NCBI RefSeq assembly: GCF_014646255.1
Contig: NZ_BMNC01000001.1
Span: forward strand, 375,366 to 439,365
Direction: 5' to 3'
From: Lentzea pudingi
Lineage (GTDB): Bacteria; Actinomycetota; Actinomycetes; Mycobacteriales; Pseudonocardiaceae
DNA: 64,000 nt
The stretch's first letter is position 1. Every line of letters starts with the position of its first letter. The position numbers and the translations under genes are program-made. The notes under the pieces are model-generated. The model saw nothing but the letters and a program-made list of their open reading frames with translations. It did not search any database and was not told where the DNA came from. This document shows, piece by piece, positions 1 to 7,581 of the stretch.

Positions 1-1
1 G

Positions 2-73
2 GATGCGGCGAAGGTGCTGGAGATGATCATGACTCGGCTCGCTCGGCTGGAGCAGCACGCGGGTATCGGCTGA
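2..73 (+). CDS. C-terminal end of an unidentified protein (partial)
   Basis: An open frame enters from the left edge and stops at TGA 71-73. The 23 visible residues include LEMIMTRLARLEQHAGIG, an amphipathic-helix-like tail with normal actinobacterial third-position GC. The family cannot be named. Its end overlaps the tail of the converging WYL regulator gene by 47 nt, so one of the two tails could be non-coding. Confidence 0.4.
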   Translation, partial: DAAKVLEMIMTRLARLEQHAGIG

Positions 74-992
74 CGAGCTCCGCGCCTATGCGCGCCAGGT
101 GTTCCTCCAACTCGGGCGACTCGACGGTGATCAGACCGCCCCACCCGGCGACGTTGCGGGCGATGTCGAGCGGCCGCGGCGCCGTCAGTTCGACTTCCGT
201 GTGCTCGCCCCGCACCCCGACGACCGTGCAGTGGCGGCCGTGCTGGTGCTGGAACACGTCCAGGAACCTCGTGGGCACGAGCACCGTCGCCGACGTCGCC
301 GAGCGCTTCGCCTCCACGGCCGTCACGACCTCGTCCCAGGCACCGGCGAGCTCGAAGCCGTCGGGCCGGGTGGCCGGGGTGCCGGTGAGGGAGACACCCA
401 GGATGCGATCGAGCCGGAACGTGCGCTGCCCTTCACTGGTGCCGGCGATGAAGTACCAGGTGCCGTCCTTGTCGACGAGTCCCCACGGGTCAACCTCGCG
501 CCCTTTCGGTGCCTCGCCTCGCTTCTGGTAGGTCAGCCGCACCCGCACCTGTTTGACGACGGCCTGCTGCAGCGTGGTGGCGATGACCGGCCGGTCCCTG
601 GTGTCCTCGCCCCACGCGGCCGTGTCAATGACCGTCGCGTCCGCAGCGGCCTCGGCCTCGGCGCGGAACGTCTGCGGCAACGCGCGCACCAGCTTGCGCA
701 GCGCCGACTTGACCTGCGGCGCCACGGACGCGGCCGGTCCGGCGATCAGGAACAACGCCTGCGCCTCCGCCGAGGTCAGGCCGCTCAGATCCGTGCGCGC
801 GCCGCCGACGAGCGACCAGCCCCCACCTCTCCCCGGCTGGGGGTACACGGGTACCCCCGCCGCGGACAGCGCTTCGAGGTCACGGCGTGCCGTGGCGTTG
901 GAGACCTCGAGCTCCTCGGCCAGTTCGGCGGCGGTCACCCGGCCGCGAGCCTGCATCAGAAGCAACGTGGCGACGAGACGGTCTGCGCGCAT
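27..992 (-). CDS. WYL-domain transcriptional regulator (YafY/DeoR-like HTH)
   Basis: The 321-residue protein has an N-terminal winged HTH (about residues 5-60, with SNATARRDLEAL as recognition helix) and a WYL ligand-sensing domain around residues 145-225, where DPWGLVDKDGTWYFIAG matches the WYL core. Length is normal for the family. The ATG start is 19 nt from a perfect dyad at 1011-1035 shared with the divergent VOC gene. WYL-VOC pairs are common in actinobacteria, with the regulator usually controlling itself and its neighbour. The effector is unknown. The last ten or so residues look like a non-conserved tail overlapping the convergent gene fragment. Confidence 0.92.
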   Translation of the reverse strand: MRADRLVATLLLMQARGRVTAAELAEELEVSNATARRDLEALSAAGVPVYPQPGRGGGWSLVGGARTDLSGLTSAEAQALFLIAGPAASVAPQVKSALRKLVRALPQTFRAEAEAAADATVIDTAAWGEDTRDRPVIATTLQQAVVKQVRVRLTYQKRGEAPKGREVDPWGLVDKDGTWYFIAGTSEGQRTFRLDRILGVSLTGTPATRPDGFELAGAWDEVVTAVEAKRSATSATVLVPTRFLDVFQHQHGRHCTVVGVRGEHTEVELTAPRPLDIARNVAGWGGLITVESPELEEHLARIGAELVSRYPRAAPAERAES

Positions 993-1010
993 GTCTCCAG
1001 ATTCCCGCTA

Positions 1011-1035
1011 AAAGTGCTCACTGGATGAGCACTTT
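1011..1035. promoter_or_regulatory. Perfect inverted-repeat operator between WYL regulator and VOC gene
   Basis: AAAGTGCTCA (1011-1020), a 5-nt spacer, then TGAGCACTTT (1026-1035): ten perfectly paired bases per arm in the 91-bp divergent intergenic region. It is the obvious candidate binding site for the WYL regulator. That the regulator binds here is inferred from position and symmetry. Confidence 0.8.
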
Positions 1036-1083
1036 ACGGCCGAAGCTGAAACCACACCGACCAGAACTTTCCCGGAGGCAGTT

Positions 1084-1512
1084 GTGTTGCGAGGCATGTC
1101 GACCGTGTCCTACTTCGCCGACGACCTGACCGAGGCCCGCGCCTGGTACGCGTCGTTCCTCGGCGTCGACGCGTACTTCGAGCGGAGCACCCCGGACGGA
1201 GTGCTCGCCTACGTCGAGTTCCGCATCGGCGACTACCAGGCCGAACTCGGCATCGTGCACCGCCGGTTCGAGGTCACACCGTCCGACGGACCGGCAGGCG
1301 AGATCCTCTACTGGGCGGTCGACGACCTCGACGCGACGCTGAACAGGTTGCGAGAGCTGGGCGCCAAGAGCCACGACGAACCACGGGTGCGCGGCGAGGG
1401 GTTCGTGACGGCGTCGGTGGTCGACCCGTTCGGCAACATCCTGGGCGTCATGACCAACACCCACTACCTGGCCGTCGCCGAGCAGAACCAGGCCAGCCAC
1501 CGCGCCGACTGA
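1084..1512 (+). CDS. VOC family protein (glyoxalase/bleomycin-resistance fold)
   Basis: The 142-residue protein opens with LRGMSTVSYFADDLTEARAW, the usual beginning of stand-alone actinobacterial VOC proteins. The second half-module contains YWAVDDLDATLNRL and ends with VVDPFGNILGVM, the typical VOC closing motif. GTG 1084 is chosen because GGAGG lies 5 nt upstream at about 1075; the internal ATG at 1096 lacks such a site. VOC proteins are metal-dependent lyases, dioxygenases or drug-binding proteins; the substrate cannot be told. It is divergent from, and probably controlled by, the WYL regulator. Confidence 0.88.
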   Translation: MLRGMSTVSYFADDLTEARAWYASFLGVDAYFERSTPDGVLAYVEFRIGDYQAELGIVHRRFEVTPSDGPAGEILYWAVDDLDATLNRLRELGAKSHDEPRVRGEGFVTASVVDPFGNILGVMTNTHYLAVAEQNQASHRAD

Positions 1513-1645
1513 CGTGCCGGCGGCGGCCGCTACGGCTGACGTGCCGGCGGCGGCCGCTACGGCTGACGTGCCGGCGGTAGCCATGACGGCTGACGTGCTG
1601 GCAGCAGGCGAGACGGCTGACGTGCCAGCGGCAGCCGAGCAGGGT
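1511..1645 (+). repeat. 27-bp tandem repeat, about five copies
   Basis: Units start at 1511, 1538, 1565, 1592 and 1619, each beginning GACGTGCCGGCGG or a near variant and spaced exactly 27 bp. The first two are identical and the later ones drift. The first unit overlaps the VOC stop codon. The unit is a multiple of three and one frame reads TADVPAAAA repeats, but no start or ribosome-binding site supports translation. With the hairpin below it fills the gap up to 1913. Confidence 0.85.
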
Positions 1646-1746
1646 CGCCGCGTGGCCGGCACGCGAGTCCGCGACTCCGCCGAGGCGCAGGCGGCCCGGT
1701 GCGCGAGGCGCTCGCTGTGTCAGAAGTCCGGCCCGGCGAGCGGGCC

Positions 1747-1783
1747 CTCGGGTTCGTCCGGCAGTCCGCTCGGCGAACCCGAG
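1747..1783. repeat. Hairpin-forming inverted repeat in the 1513-1913 gap
   Basis: CTCGGGTTCG (1747-1756) and CGAACCCGAG (1774-1783) are perfect 10-nt arms around a 17-nt loop. A smaller GGCCCG/CGGGCC hairpin lies just before it at about 1731-1747, and a 14-bp direct repeat GCCCTGCGAACCCC follows at 1828 and 1848. No T-run follows, so a terminator role is only possible. I see no gene in this gap. Confidence 0.6.
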
Positions 1784-1913
1784 CCGTGCCCGGCGGACTC
1801 CAGCCCCGCTCGGCAATCCCGAGCCGCGCCCTGCGAACCCCAGTCCCGCCCTGCGAACCCCCCACCCCGCTCGGCGTTGCGGGCGCCGTCCCAGGTCCGC
1901 ATATCCTGCCGGG

Positions 1914-2387
1914 ATGACGACGCGGCTCGCCATCACCGGACATCGTGGACTCTCCGCCGAACTGGAGGCCGAGATCGACCGGATGATCCGCGCCGCGGTG
2001 GCGGAGAACGGTTCCGTGGCAGGGGTGTCGTGCCTCGCGGACGGTGCCGACGCGGTCTTCGCGCAGGCCGTGCTGGACGCGGGCGGGGCGCTCGTCGCCG
2101 TGCTGCCCGCCTCGCGGTACCGCGAGACGCTCCCCGACGCCTACCGGCCCGTCTACGACGCGCTGCTCGCGCGGGCGGGCAAGGTCGTGCAGCTGAAGTA
2201 CGCCACGCCGGATCCGCACGCCTACATGGAGGCGGGCATGCGGATGGTCGACGAGTCCGACGCGCTGCTCGCCGTGTGGGACGGGCTGCCGGGGCGCGGG
2301 CCCGGCGGGACGGCTGACGTGGTGGCCTACGCGCGGTCGCGGGGCGTGCCGGTCACGGTGCTGTGGCCCGAGGGCGCCGTCCGCTGA
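1914..2387 (+). CDS. SLOG/LOG-like nucleotide-binding domain protein
   Basis: The 157-residue Rossmann-like protein begins MTTRLAITGHRGL and has CLADGADAVFA in the middle and AVWDGLPGRGPGGTADVV near the end, the pattern of the SLOG superfamily that binds nucleotides or nucleotide-derived ligands. No effector domain is attached. The reaction or ligand is unknown. The ATG follows a weak CCGGG site. The 3' end overlaps the convergent FAD-oxidoreductase gene by 61 nt. Confidence 0.75.
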   Translation: MTTRLAITGHRGLSAELEAEIDRMIRAAVAENGSVAGVSCLADGADAVFAQAVLDAGGALVAVLPASRYRETLPDAYRPVYDALLARAGKVVQLKYATPDPHAYMEAGMRMVDESDALLAVWDGLPGRGPGGTADVVAYARSRGVPVTVLWPEGAVR

Positions 2388-3706
2388 GCACTCGTCCCAG
2401 CACGCGGACCAGCGGCGCCCAGCAGCACGCGGACCAGCACGGCCGGCCGGAGCAGGGTCGCCGGGTGGTCGAGCAGCTGCGAGATGCGGACGGACGCGCG
2501 GTGGACCTGCCGGTCGCCGGGGATCACCGCGAGCACTCGGCCGGAGTACCACTGCCGCAGGCGGGTCGTCAGCGGGAGTTTCCTCGTGCTCCAGCCGAGA
2601 TCGGTGGTCGTCACGGACGTCCACGGGATCTTCGCGGTCCTGGCGACCGCGCGCTGGAAGACCTGCGGCTCGTTGGCGAGGTCGTGTTCCCGCAACAGCC
2701 CGTGCAGAGCGGTGCAGTTCAGGGCGGCGACGGTCAGGCCGTGTCCGTGGACGGGGTTGAGCGAGACCACCGAGTCGCCGAGCGCGAGCAGGCCGCGTGG
2801 CCAGTCCGGGACCTGGTGGAAGCGGTTCCAGCGGCTGCGCAGGTTGCCCGTGCGGTGCAGGTCCGACACGGGGGTCGCCGTCTTGACGACCTCCGCGATG
2901 CCCTGGCAGTGCAGCGACATGGCGTAGTCGAGGAAGCCGTCGTCGTCAGCCGGTGCGGCGTGACCGTCCGCGCCGAACAGCGTCACGAACCATCGGTAAC
3001 CGTCCACTGAGGACACCACGCCGCCGCGCCTGATATCGGGGGAGTGGGTGATCTCGCAGGCCGTCTTCCAGTCGAGCTTCAGGTCGCGGTTCACCTCGTA
3101 GAGCCGCGAGGTGCAGGTGAAGCGGCCGTTGGCGATCATCGGTGCGGGACAGTGCACGCCGAGCTCCGCGAGCCACGACACCAGGGTGCTGTCACGGCCG
3201 GAGGCGTCGACCACGAGGTCCGCGTAGTCGGTGAACGGCCTGTCGCCGCGCTGGCCGTGCACGCCTGTGACCATGCCGCGGTCGTGCAGCAGGCCGTCGA
3301 TCGTCACACCGTCCACAAGGGACACGTTCGCGAGCCGCAGCACTCGGCGCCGCAGGATCCGGTCGAGCGTCGGCCGCGTCACCGAGAGCACGCTCAGGCC
3401 CAGGTGGTCACGCGGTGCCCAGCCGGCCGGGACGCGGTGGAGGACGTCGCTGCCGAGGTCCGCGCGGACCGCCCCCACGTCCTCCAGTTCCGTGGCGAGC
3501 CTCGGGAAGAGCGCTTCCAGCACCTCGGCCGCACGTGCCGGCAGCGCGTGCGGGTGGTGGGCCTGGGGGAGGCCTGCGTCGGCGGTGAACGTGTCCCGGC
3601 CGGCCAGCACCACGTCGCCGTACGACTCGGCCAGCACCCTCGCCGCCACCAGCCCCGCGAAGCCGGCGCCGATGACCAGGGCGCGGTCGGAGTATATGGC
3701 GGCCAT
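2327..3706 (-). CDS. FAD-dependent oxidoreductase/halogenase-like flavoprotein
   Basis: The 459-residue protein has a dinucleotide-binding start LVIGAGFAGLVAARVLAE and the second FAD motif ALGDSVVSLNPVHGHGL, placing it with group A flavoprotein monooxygenases and halogenase-like enzymes. The substrate is unknown. I chose ATG 3706 because GGGAGGGG lies upstream and the FAD motif then begins about residue 10. The frame continues upstream to an ATG at 3838 with coding-like third-position GC (44 extra residues including ESLFAKFGVPAAVLTG), so a longer protein or a gene remnant fused in frame is possible. It is divergent from the phosphatase gene. Confidence 0.8.
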   Translation of the reverse strand: MAAIYSDRALVIGAGFAGLVAARVLAESYGDVVLAGRDTFTADAGLPQAHHPHALPARAAEVLEALFPRLATELEDVGAVRADLGSDVLHRVPAGWAPRDHLGLSVLSVTRPTLDRILRRRVLRLANVSLVDGVTIDGLLHDRGMVTGVHGQRGDRPFTDYADLVVDASGRDSTLVSWLAELGVHCPAPMIANGRFTCTSRLYEVNRDLKLDWKTACEITHSPDIRRGGVVSSVDGYRWFVTLFGADGHAAPADDDGFLDYAMSLHCQGIAEVVKTATPVSDLHRTGNLRSRWNRFHQVPDWPRGLLALGDSVVSLNPVHGHGLTVAALNCTALHGLLREHDLANEPQVFQRAVARTAKIPWTSVTTTDLGWSTRKLPLTTRLRQWYSGRVLAVIPGDRQVHRASVRISQLLDHPATLLRPAVLVRVLLGAAGPRAGTSAQRTAPSGHSTVTGTPRDRA

Positions 3707-3843
3707 GCTGGCAGAACGCCCCTCCCGCCGGACCCGCCGAGAGTCCTGTCTTCCGGCACCGGTCAGGACAGCTGCGGGCACCCCGAACTTCGCGAAGAGC
3801 GACTCGGGGTGGTCCTGCACGCGAGGCGCGCCGCCCATCCCCG

Positions 3844-3866
3844 GTGGTAGAAAGGAGCACTACCAC
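3844..3866 (+). promoter_or_regulatory. Inverted repeat with a Shine-Dalgarno in the loop
   Basis: GTGGTAG (3844-3850) and CTACCAC (3860-3866) are perfect arms; the 9-nt loop AAAGGAGCA holds a strong ribosome-binding site and the right arm abuts ATG 3867. It could be an RNA hairpin that presents or hides the site, or a DNA operator for the divergent gene pair. Confidence 0.6.
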
Positions 3867-3884
3867 ATGGGGGAACGTTCTTGA
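3867..3884 (+). other. Five-codon minicistron (MGERS) ahead of the phosphatase gene
   Basis: ATG GGG GAA CGT TCT TGA directly follows the hairpin with AAAGGAG. Its TGA overlaps the TTG start of the phosphatase gene, a layout suited to termination-reinitiation coupling. It is too short to judge by coding statistics. Confidence 0.4.
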
Positions 3885-4285
3885 AGACGATCGAACTACC
3901 GGACGGTGCCGTGATCACGGGGCGAGGCCTGCGTGACGGCAAGATGGTCGAGCCGCATCCCCAGTACGGGGTGTACCTGCAGCCCAAGCCGGTCGACGTG
4001 CCGTGGTCGCACGACTGGATCGACTGGCCGGACTTCCGCCTGCCGCGCGACCACGACGCCGCGATCAGGCTGATCCGCACCCTGCACGCCCGCGCGTTGT
4101 CGGGCGAGCGGGTCGAGGTGGCGTGCAGCGGTGGCGTCGGGCGGACCGGCACGGTGATCTCGTGCCTGGCCGTGCTCGCCGGCGTTCCGGCCGGCGAGGC
4201 CGTGGCGTGGACGCGCGCGAACTACCACCGGCGTGCCGTTGAGACGCCGTGGCAGAAGCGCTGGGTGCGGAACTTCCCGGCCTAG
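3881..4285 (+). CDS. Small protein-tyrosine/dual-specificity phosphatase
   Basis: The 134-residue protein carries the C-x5-R catalytic loop CSGGVGRTG (Cys82, Arg88) and an upstream IDWPDF segment whose Asp51 is a candidate WPD-loop general acid. It is much shorter than classical PTPs, but small single-domain members of this kind are known in streptomycetes. TTG 3881 is the only workable start in frame; GGGGGA lies 6 nt upstream. Start and stop of the preceding minicistron overlap it. The 3' end overlaps the MOSC gene by 4 nt, convergently. Confidence 0.82.
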   Translation: MKTIELPDGAVITGRGLRDGKMVEPHPQYGVYLQPKPVDVPWSHDWIDWPDFRLPRDHDAAIRLIRTLHARALSGERVEVACSGGVGRTGTVISCLAVLAGVPAGEAVAWTRANYHRRAVETPWQKRWVRNFPA

Positions 4286-4950
4286 GAGTCCAGCTCGACC
4301 ACGGAACGCCGGTGCACCAGCTCGACGACCTCCGGCGGCACCGAGTCGCCGGCGGCGAGCAACCGGGGCAGCAACGCGCCCTCCGTGGTGACGGCGCGGA
4401 AGAACAGCTCGACCGTGACGTCGTGGTCGGGCCGGTGCACGACGGTGATCTCGTCGCCCGGTCCGACCAGGCCTTCCTCCAGCACGCGGAAGTACGCGCC
4501 GGGCCGGACCTGCTGGGTGAACCGCATGACCCAGCCGCGCTGCCCGAGGAACTCGGCGAACGTGCGGCACGGGATGCGCGGACTGGTGACCTCCAGCAGC
4601 GCCGTGCCGATCCGCCAGTGCTCACCGATCAGCGCGGTCGTGTGGTCGATGCCCTGGGTGGTCAGGTTCTCGCCGAACTGGCCGTTGTGCAGCGACACGT
4701 CCAGCTCGGACTGCCACCAGTCCAGGTCCTCGCGCGCGTAGCCGTAGACGGCCTGGTACTCGCCGCCGTGCACCGTCCAGTCGCCGATCGAGTCACCGGC
4801 GACGCCACTTCCCGCCGAGCCCCTGGGGCCGGGGGCGCTGAGCTGCAACGGCCCGTCGACCGGGTGTTTGCCGATACCGGTGGCGCCCGTGCGGGCGTAG
4901 TCGGCCGGGACCGTCTTCTGGGCGACGTTCAGCGAGAGCACGACAGGCAT
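4282..4950 (-). CDS. MOSC domain protein (YiiM-like)
   Basis: The 222-residue protein fits the MOSC family: early GATGIGKHPVDGPL, GEYQAVYGYAREDLDWW, then GQFGENLTTQGID and RIGTALLEVTSPRIPC, the molybdopterin-sulfurase C-terminal pattern, with an intact Cys in the latter. YiiM relatives reduce N-hydroxylated compounds using molybdenum cofactor. It follows the merR gene by 10 nt on the same strand, suggesting co-transcription. The physiological substrate is unknown. Confidence 0.88.
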   Translation of the reverse strand: MPVVLSLNVAQKTVPADYARTGATGIGKHPVDGPLQLSAPGPRGSAGSGVAGDSIGDWTVHGGEYQAVYGYAREDLDWWQSELDVSLHNGQFGENLTTQGIDHTTALIGEHWRIGTALLEVTSPRIPCRTFAEFLGQRGWVMRFTQQVRPGAYFRVLEEGLVGPGDEITVVHRPDHDVTVELFFRAVTTEGALLPRLLAAGDSVPPEVVELVHRRSVVELDS

Positions 4951-4960
4951 GGGTCCGAGC

Positions 4961-5350
4961 CTATTGGCCGACCGCCCTGGGTGCGATCGAATTGACGTAG
5001 TCCTGGTAGATGCCGACCTTGTGCGTGATCAGGTCCATGCACTCCTGCAGTTGCACCATCTGTTGCCGGACGCGGTCCTGGTGCTCCTTGAGGATGTCGA
5101 GGCGCTGCAGCTCGTTGCCGTCGCCCTGGCGGACCAGGTCGGTGTAGCGGCGGATCTCCGGCACCGGCATCCCGGACATCCGCAGCATGATGCACATGCG
5201 CAGCCAGTCGACGTCCCGCTGCGTGTACACCCGGCGGCCGCCCGGTCCTCTGTGGACCTGGTGCGCGAGGATTCCCTCCTTCTCGTAGAAGCGCAGCGCG
5301 TGCACGCTCAGTCCCGTGCGTTCGGCCACCTGTCCGATGCTCAACCCCAT
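4961..5350 (-). CDS. MerR family transcriptional regulator
   Basis: The 129-residue protein has the MerR N-terminal winged helix (IGQVAERTGLSVHALRFYEKEG) followed by RRVYTQRDVDWL and a dimerisation coiled coil rich in Gln. No conserved metal-binding Cys cluster is seen, so an organic or redox ligand is more likely. It is divergent from the aldo/keto reductase gene, whose promoter has the 19-bp spacer MerR proteins act on. The same mRNA probably continues into the MOSC gene. Confidence 0.92.
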   Translation of the reverse strand: MGLSIGQVAERTGLSVHALRFYEKEGILAHQVHRGPGGRRVYTQRDVDWLRMCIMLRMSGMPVPEIRRYTDLVRQGDGNELQRLDILKEHQDRVRQQMVQLQECMDLITHKVGIYQDYVNSIAPRAVGQ

Positions 5351-5365
5351 GCACCGAGCATAGGC

Positions 5366-5396
5366 TTGACCTAGAGTCGGCTCTACTTCGTAGGTT
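5366..5396 (+). promoter_or_regulatory. MerR-type promoter with 19-bp spacer and leaderless start
   Basis: -35 TTGACC (5366-5371), 19-nt spacer, -10 TAGGTT (5391-5396). The spacer contains the dyad TAGAG-TCGG-CTCTA (5372-5385). ATG 5404 is only 8 nt after the -10, so the mRNA should be leaderless. The overlong spacer is the hallmark of MerR-activated promoters. Confidence 0.8.
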
Positions 5397-5403
5397 TCCG
5401 CGC

Positions 5404-6444
5404 ATGAACATGCGCTATCGCGTTCTCGGGGGAACCGGCATCGAGGTCAGTCACCACTGCCTCGGCGCCATGATGTTCGGCTCCGTCGCCAACAACGACC
5501 ACGAAGAGGGTGTGCGGATCATCCACCGCGCCCTCGACGCGGGGATCAACTTCGTCGACACCGCCGACATGTACTCGGCCGGCGACTCCGAGGAGATCGT
5601 CGGGAAAGCTCTGAAGGACCGCCGCGACGACGTCGTCCTGGCCACGAAGTTCCACTTCCCGCTGGGAGAGGGGCGAAACCGCGGCGGCAACTCGCGCCGG
5701 TACGTCGTGCGTGCCGTCGAGGCCAGCCTGAGGCGGCTGGGCACCGACTGGATCGACGTCTACCAGGTGCACCGGCCGGACTACCGGACCGACGTCGAGG
5801 AGACGCTGTCCGTGCTGACGGACCTGGTGCGGGAGGGGAAGATCCGGGCGTTCGGCTGCTCGACGTTCCCGGCCGAGGAGATCGTCGAGGCGCACCACGT
5901 GGCACTGAACCGGGGCCTGATGCGGTTCCGGACCGAACAGCCGCCGTACTCGATGCTGGCGCGCGGGGTCGAACGCTCCGTGCTGCCGACGGCCCAGCGC
6001 CTCGGGATGGGTGTGCTGGTGTGGAGTCCGCTGGCCAGCGGGTTCCTGTCGGGCAAGCACCGGCGGGGCGCGTCGGCCGAGGCGTTCCGGGCGACGCTGA
6101 GCCCGGAGCGGTTCGACGAGTCGCTGCCGGGCAACGCGGCCAAGTTCGAGGCGGTGGAGCAGTTCGCGAAGCTCGCCGACGAGATGGGGGTCTCGCTGCC
6201 GGCGCTCGCGATCGCGTTCGTGACGTCGCATCCAGCGGTGACCTCGGCGATCACCGGGCCGCGCACGATGGAGCAGCTGGAGTCGTTGCTGGAGGGCGCT
6301 TCGCTGGTGCTGACCGACGACGTGCTGGACCGGATCGACGAGATCGTGCCGCCCGGCGTGGACACCTACGACGTGCACGGGTTCTGGAAGCCGGCGTCGC
6401 TGCTGGATCTCCACCAGCGACGCCGGCCGCTCGATCAGCGGTGA
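5404..6444 (+). CDS. Aldo/keto reductase
   Basis: The 346-residue protein is a full-length AKR: MNMRYRVLGGTGIEVS, GINFVDTADMYSAGDSEEIVGKAL with the catalytic Asp/Tyr pair, Lys in LATKFHFP, and YQVHRPDYRTDVEETL with the catalytic His. It would reduce a carbonyl with NADPH in the cytoplasm. The gene is divergent from merR and expressed from the promoter at 5366-5396. ATG 5404 is chosen from the -10 spacing; ATG 5410 is possible. Regulation by the adjacent MerR is inferred. Confidence 0.92.
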   Translation: MNMRYRVLGGTGIEVSHHCLGAMMFGSVANNDHEEGVRIIHRALDAGINFVDTADMYSAGDSEEIVGKALKDRRDDVVLATKFHFPLGEGRNRGGNSRRYVVRAVEASLRRLGTDWIDVYQVHRPDYRTDVEETLSVLTDLVREGKIRAFGCSTFPAEEIVEAHHVALNRGLMRFRTEQPPYSMLARGVERSVLPTAQRLGMGVLVWSPLASGFLSGKHRRGASAEAFRATLSPERFDESLPGNAAKFEAVEQFAKLADEMGVSLPALAIAFVTSHPAVTSAITGPRTMEQLESLLEGASLVLTDDVLDRIDEIVPPGVDTYDVHGFWKPASLLDLHQRRRPLDQR

Positions 6445-6459
6445 GTCACCACTGCTGAG

Positions 6460-7581
6460 TCACCACCGCTGGGTGGTCAGGCCGGTGCCCAGGTAGACCT
6501 GGTCGAACCCGTTGCCGTCGTTGTCGTCGGTGTAGACGACGCTGACGCGCCCCCACGGGTCGACGCCGACGGCGGGCTCGTCCTGCCTGCCCGTGGCGTT
6601 CGAGACGGTGAGCTGCCGTTCGGGACGGCCCGTGGTGGTGCCGTCGGGGTTGTAGACGCTGGTGTGGACGTCCTGCGCCTCCGCCGTGGTCACCGCGACG
6701 CCGAGCTGGTCGTCGATGCCGATCTGCGGGTCGGCGCCGGTGGTCTGGGCGACCGCGCCGCGTGAGGTTCCGGCGGCGGTGAACGACTGGACGCGGACCC
6801 CGGACTGCTCCCAGGCGATCGCGAAGTCGCCGTTGAAGTTGGACGCCACGGCGGGGCGTTTCCCTTGCCCCGTCGTGGTCTGCGCCTGCTTCACGCCACC
6901 GGCCGGGGTGACGATCTTGCGGGCGACGTTCGCGTCCGCCTCCCAGACGACGACCGCGTTGCCCGCCGCGCCCATCGCGACCTGGGGCTTGGCGTGGGTG
7001 CCGCCGGCGTTGTTGACCTGGGCCTCGTAGGACTTCGAACTGATCGACGCGAACATGCTGACCCGCGTGGTGGACGCGGCGGTGCCCTGCTTGTCCTCCC
7101 ACGTCACCGCGAAGCCGCCCGAGTCCGGATCCGCTGCCACGCTGGGGAAGTGCTGCTGACCGTCCGAGTTGGCGTTCGCGGTGCCGGACCCCGAGACGGT
7201 CCCGGACGCGCTGACCGAGCGGACGGCGATGTTGTAGTAGCCGTTGCCGTCCGGGTCCTCCGACCACACGACGACGGCGCTGCCGTCCTCGCGCACCGAG
7301 ACGTCCGGCTGCCAGTGCCGCCAGGTACCGGTGCCGCCGGTGGAGAGCTTCTTCTCGTAGACCGGCGCCCCCTCCTTGTAGAGGCGGATCCAGACGTCGG
7401 AGTGGACCGGGTCCTCGGGGGCGGTGGTGTCGCGGTCGTCCTCCCACACGACGGCCGTGTACCCGTTGCGGGAGGACGAGACGGACGCGTTGTCCTGGTC
7501 GCCGGTCGAGTCGCTGTTGACCGTGGACCACGTCATCGGGGCGGGTGCCAGCAGGAGGCTCGCGATCAGCAGTGTCTTCAC
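6460..7581 (-). CDS. Secreted protein with propeller-like repeats, function unknown
   Basis: The 373-residue protein starts with a short signal peptide (MKTLLIASLLLAPAPM) and is then built of about six to seven repeats of the type P-x-V-x3-G-x-A-V-V-W-E-D (for example YTAVVWEDDRD, AVVVWSEDPDGNG, FAVTWEDKQG, RVSVVYTDDNDGNG), suggesting an exported beta-propeller. The acidic DDNDGNG loops could bind calcium. Its start overlaps the phoD stop by 4 nt, so the two exported proteins are translationally coupled. No enzyme motif was found. Confidence 0.75.
   Translation of the reverse strand: MKTLLIASLLLAPAPMTWSTVNSDSTGDQDNASVSSSRNGYTAVVWEDDRDTTAPEDPVHSDVWIRLYKEGAPVYEKKLSTGGTGTWRHWQPDVSVREDGSAVVVWSEDPDGNGYYNIAVRSVSASGTVSGSGTANANSDGQQHFPSVAADPDSGGFAVTWEDKQGTAASTTRVSMFASISSKSYEAQVNNAGGTHAKPQVAMGAAGNAVVVWEADANVARKIVTPAGGVKQAQTTTGQGKRPAVASNFNGDFAIAWEQSGVRVQSFTAAGTSRGAVAQTTGADPQIGIDDQLGVAVTTAEAQDVHTSVYNPDGTTTGRPERQLTVSNATGRQDEPAVGVDPWGRVSVVYTDDNDGNGFDQVYLGTGLTTQRW

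Noticed and set aside
1514..2317. Frame reading through the 27-bp repeats as TADVPAAAA units
   Set aside because: The repeat part looks protein-like, but the rest becomes Arg-rich and overlaps the SLOG gene out of frame; no ribosome-binding site.
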